DNA from: Treponema phagedenis
GTDB lineage: Bacteria > Spirochaetota > Spirochaetia > Treponematales > Treponemataceae
Direction of reading: 5' to 3'
Assembly (NCBI RefSeq): GCF_008153345.1
Contig: NZ_CP042818.1
Span: 1,984,001-2,048,000, forward strand
DNA length: 64,000 bases
Shown here: piece by piece, positions 62,505 to 64,000 of the stretch
Layout: each line of letters begins with the position of its first letter
Position numbering within the stretch: the stretch's first letter is position 1
Notes under the pieces: generated by a model
What the model was told of the DNA's origin: nothing
Seen by the model: only the letters and a program-made list of their open reading frames with translations
The model's database searches: none
Translations under genes and position numbers: made by a program

Positions 62505-62533
62505 TTGAGTTTTCTTTTGCAGATAACTATAAT
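62505..62533 (+). promoter_or_regulatory. Promoter of the DUF4325 gene
   Basis: TTGAGT (62505-62510), 17 bases, TATAAT (62528-62533), 35 bases before the TTG start. It faces opposite to the late operon, so the gene can be expressed from the lysogen. Confidence 0.75.
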
Positions 62534-62568
62534 ATCGAATTGGCTTATTAAAAAGACAGAGGAAAGAA

Positions 62569-62907
62569 TTGAAAACGTTAAAAATAATAGAATGCGACAG
62601 CGACTATAGATATCAAGGCGGGCGGTTTGTTACACTGTCCCCCTGTTCCGGAGAAGCGTTTAGGGAAACGTATTTAATTCCGTTTCTTGAGAAAAATAAA
62701 AATAATCCTGAGCTCTGCGTTGATTTTAGCGGAACTGTTGTATATACGCCTAGCTTTTTAGAGGAGTGTTTCGGCGGAGCTATTAGAAAAGGTTATAAAG
62801 AAGTGCGGAAAATACGATTTATAAATATCCCTAAGGAAGAGAAAAAGCGGCTTATAGATTTTATAAAAAAGGCTTATGACTTTAATCCATCACTTTTTGG
62901 AATGTAA
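62569..62907 (+). CDS. STAS-like DUF4325 domain protein
   Basis: 112 aa with TTG start after GAGGAAAG. The STAS-like core is clear: LCVDFSGTVVYTPSFLEECFGGAIRKG (about 48-74) followed by KIRFINIPKEEKKRLIDFIKKA. DUF4325 proteins are often found with ATPase or sensor partners and in phage defence or regulatory settings, but none of those partners is here. It reads rightward within the leftward late genes with its own promoter, and its 3' end overlaps the convergent immunity candidate by 26 bp. A moron by position. Confidence 0.75.
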   Translation: MKTLKIIECDSDYRYQGGRFVTLSPCSGEAFRETYLIPFLEKNKNNPELCVDFSGTVVYTPSFLEECFGGAIRKGYKEVRKIRFINIPKEEKKRLIDFIKKAYDFNPSLFGM

Positions 62908-63223
62908 GGCTATCGATTTTGTGAAAATCAACACTAACAATCCCATTATTTATTTTCCAATTTATAAACCTATGATATTCGTTATATTCTTCATGATTCC
63001 ATATTTCAATGGTATCGGCATCCCATATTATTTGAAATTCATTTACTTTATTCTGCGGGACAAGCCACCCGCTAAAGTCTTCTCCTTCCATTTCTTCGGT
63101 TTCAAAATCTCTGCCTTCGCCACATTCGGCAAAAAATACAGAATTTTTCTTTTTTGCTTCTGCCTGTATTAAATCCCAGTACTTATTAAATTTATTGCTT
63201 TCTTGCGTTTTTAACCCTTGCAT
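62882..63223 (-). CDS. Candidate immunity protein for the MuF-linked toxin
   Basis: 113 aa, acidic and without signal peptide or membrane span (GEGRDFETEEMEGEDFSGWLV...EFQIIWDADTIEIWNHEEYNEYHRF). Its ATG lies inside the last 11 codons of the toxin gene with GGAG at the right distance, an overlap of 32 bases. An acidic small protein overlapping the end of a nuclease-toxin gene is the usual immunity arrangement. No sequence family recognised. Confidence 0.6.
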   Translation of the reverse strand: MQGLKTQESNKFNKYWDLIQAEAKKKNSVFFAECGEGRDFETEEMEGEDFSGWLVPQNKVNEFQIIWDADTIEIWNHEEYNEYHRFINWKINNGIVSVDFHKIDSLTFQKVMD

Positions 63224-64000
63224 TATTTACTCCATCTTTCAGTATTGTAATAAAATTATTTTCAGTATCGGTAACAACGACATCATCCCCCTTGATATAA
63301 AATAACACCTTAGGAACGTTTCTCCATGTCCCTAAATATACCTCATCGCTGTTTTTCCTAATATTTAAAATAATATCTTTAAAGCTACCTCTGTCGGTTT
63401 CTCGATTTGCACTAAAACCAAATTCCTGAGCATGTTGTCCTAATTTTTTCCCAAAAACACGATTATCAATTTTTATATCATCATCTGCTACTAGATAATC
63501 TCGAGGATTGCCCTTGCTATATGATACGGCTTGAAGGCGTAATGCGTTGCCGTCCTCATTGATTCGATGTCCCCCCGATTTTTCAGCAGCTCCTCCATGA
63601 GAAATTCGTCCGTTAAATGGAACCTTTCCTTGTGTGTCTGCATTTCTTTGAATACTTCTTGTTCGTATTCCGTCAGTGTCTTTAGTTTTTCCGCTGTTTC
63701 CTTTTTCATCTTTGCTACCTCCTGTATTATACCCTTTTTTCTGTGATTTTTCCAGCTCTCGCTCTTCTTTTTTCTTCCTGTAATATTCTCGCCGCTGCTC
63801 TCGTATCTTTTCTTTTTGTTCTTCCGTTAGCTCATCCATGTTGATAAAACTTTTAGTCGTTTTTAGCCGCTCTTTTATCTCATCCCAGTTTTCAGGCGGC
63901 GTATTCCCTACACCCCGCTGTATTGCCTTATCTATTACGGGCGCAAGGCAACATAGGCAATTTACATGCGGTTTATCCGGTGCTTCTGCTACAGGGTATA
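63192..64000 (-). CDS. MuF-like minor head protein fused to a PBECR-type nuclease toxin, partial (N-terminus outside window)
   Basis: The frame is open to the right edge, so the ATG at 63839 is internal. At the edge the sequence PHVNCLCCLAPVI resembles the HPNCRC end of MuF proteins. A charged linker (ENWDEIKERLKTTK, EQKEKIREQRREYYRKKKEE) and a low-complexity Gly/Lys/Asp part follow, then a C-terminal domain (about the last 95 residues, VFGKKLGQHAQEFGF...FKDIILNIRKNSDEV...KVLFYIKGDDVVVTDTENNFITILKDGVNN) that matches the phage Barnase-EndoU-ColicinE5/D-RelE-like nuclease type. It would be injected with phage DNA or act on competitors. Confidence 0.7.
   Translation of the reverse strand, partial: YPVAEAPDKPHVNCLCCLAPVIDKAIQRGVGNTPPENWDEIKERLKTTKSFINMDELTEEQKEKIREQRREYYRKKKEERELEKSQKKGYNTGGSKDEKGNSGKTKDTDGIRTRSIQRNADTQGKVPFNGRISHGGAAEKSGGHRINEDGNALRLQAVSYSKGNPRDYLVADDDIKIDNRVFGKKLGQHAQEFGFSANRETDRGSFKDIILNIRKNSDEVYLGTWRNVPKVLFYIKGDDVVVTDTENNFITILKDGVNNARVKNARKQ
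63491..63709 (-). CDS. ORF overprinted on the linker of the MuF-toxin gene
   Basis: 72 codons in a different frame from the MuF-toxin gene on the same strand. It starts with ATG seven bases after AGGAGGT, a near-perfect ribosome-binding site, and has a TATAAT just upstream. The product (TEYEQEVFKEMQTHKERFHL, then LMEELLKN) looks like a normal helical protein, whereas the other frame is low-complexity here. It may be an independent gene or the older frame. No family recognised. Confidence 0.4.
   Translation of the reverse strand: MKKETAEKLKTLTEYEQEVFKEMQTHKERFHLTDEFLMEELLKNRGDIESMRTATHYAFKPYHIARAILEII

Larger units (their letters stand above)
37440..64000. mobile_element. Siphovirus-like prophage (right end outside the window)
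   Basis: A continuous phage gene set: integrase and repressors reading right, and lysis, tail and head genes in the usual order reading left, up to a partial MuF-like gene at the window edge. Terminase, portal, replication genes and the second attachment site are not in the window. The left boundary is placed between the CPBP gene and the integrase on gene content alone; no att core can be defined. None of the chromosomal dispersed elements occurs inside. Confidence 0.9.

Overview
The window looks like a chromosome segment of a host-associated treponeme, probably in the T. phagedenis / T. denticola group. The spirochaete marks are a class I lysyl-tRNA synthetase, the cytoplasmic filament protein CfpA, a V-type ATPase D subunit, and an RpoB with Asn where rifampicin-sensitive bacteria have Ser531 (E. 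coli numbering). The species is inferred. About 37 kb is chromosome and the right-hand 26.5 kb is an incomplete prophage.

Bases 1-16700: a partial TraB/GumN-type lipoprotein gene, trpS, a GntR/ABC-transporter operon, then cfpA, a gene with an HPr-like C-terminal domain, and a pyruvate phosphate dikinase-like gene whose ATP-binding part looks degenerate. These are followed by a VWA-domain protein, a flavodiiron protein, class I lysS, a universal stress protein and a lone V-ATPase D subunit. Bases 16800-28900 hold the conserved block tRNA-Thr, rpmG, tRNA-Trp, secE, nusG, rplK, rplA, rplJ, rplL, rpoB, rpoC, read leftward from a strong promoter at 28845-28873. Flavodoxin and DUF3793 genes lie upstream of it.

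Bases 30600-36500: an ISNCY/IS1202-like insertion sequence, then an AT-rich three-gene cassette (GntP-type permease, CoA-transferase, MaoC-type hydratase) that looks horizontally acquired. Its promoter spacer is a (TA)9 run. It ends against a 5'-truncated FMN-binding-protein remnant. Six copies of an undescribed intergenic element (about 120 bp, with a conserved core around CGGCGCAACGG) lie in the chromosomal part and none in the prophage; two copies are expanded by nested hairpin modules.

Bases 37440-64000: a siphovirus-like prophage. Integrase and a two-repressor immunity region read rightward. The structural genes read leftward from the right edge: MuF-like protein fused to a predicted nuclease toxin with a downstream immunity candidate, prohead protease-scaffold, decoration protein, capsid, connector genes, tail tube, frameshifted tail chaperones, tape measure, Dit, tip/fibre genes and a lysis cassette. 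Three features stand out: a repeated Gly-Glu-Met tripeptide in the protease-scaffold and capsid N-terminus that looks like the head-maturation cleavage site; two overlapping signal-peptide proteins read from one stretch of DNA behind the endolysin (a spanin-like pair); and the MuF-toxin/immunity pair, with another ORF overprinted in its linker. Lipoprotein genes and a DUF4325 gene, two with their own promoters, look like lysogenic cargo.
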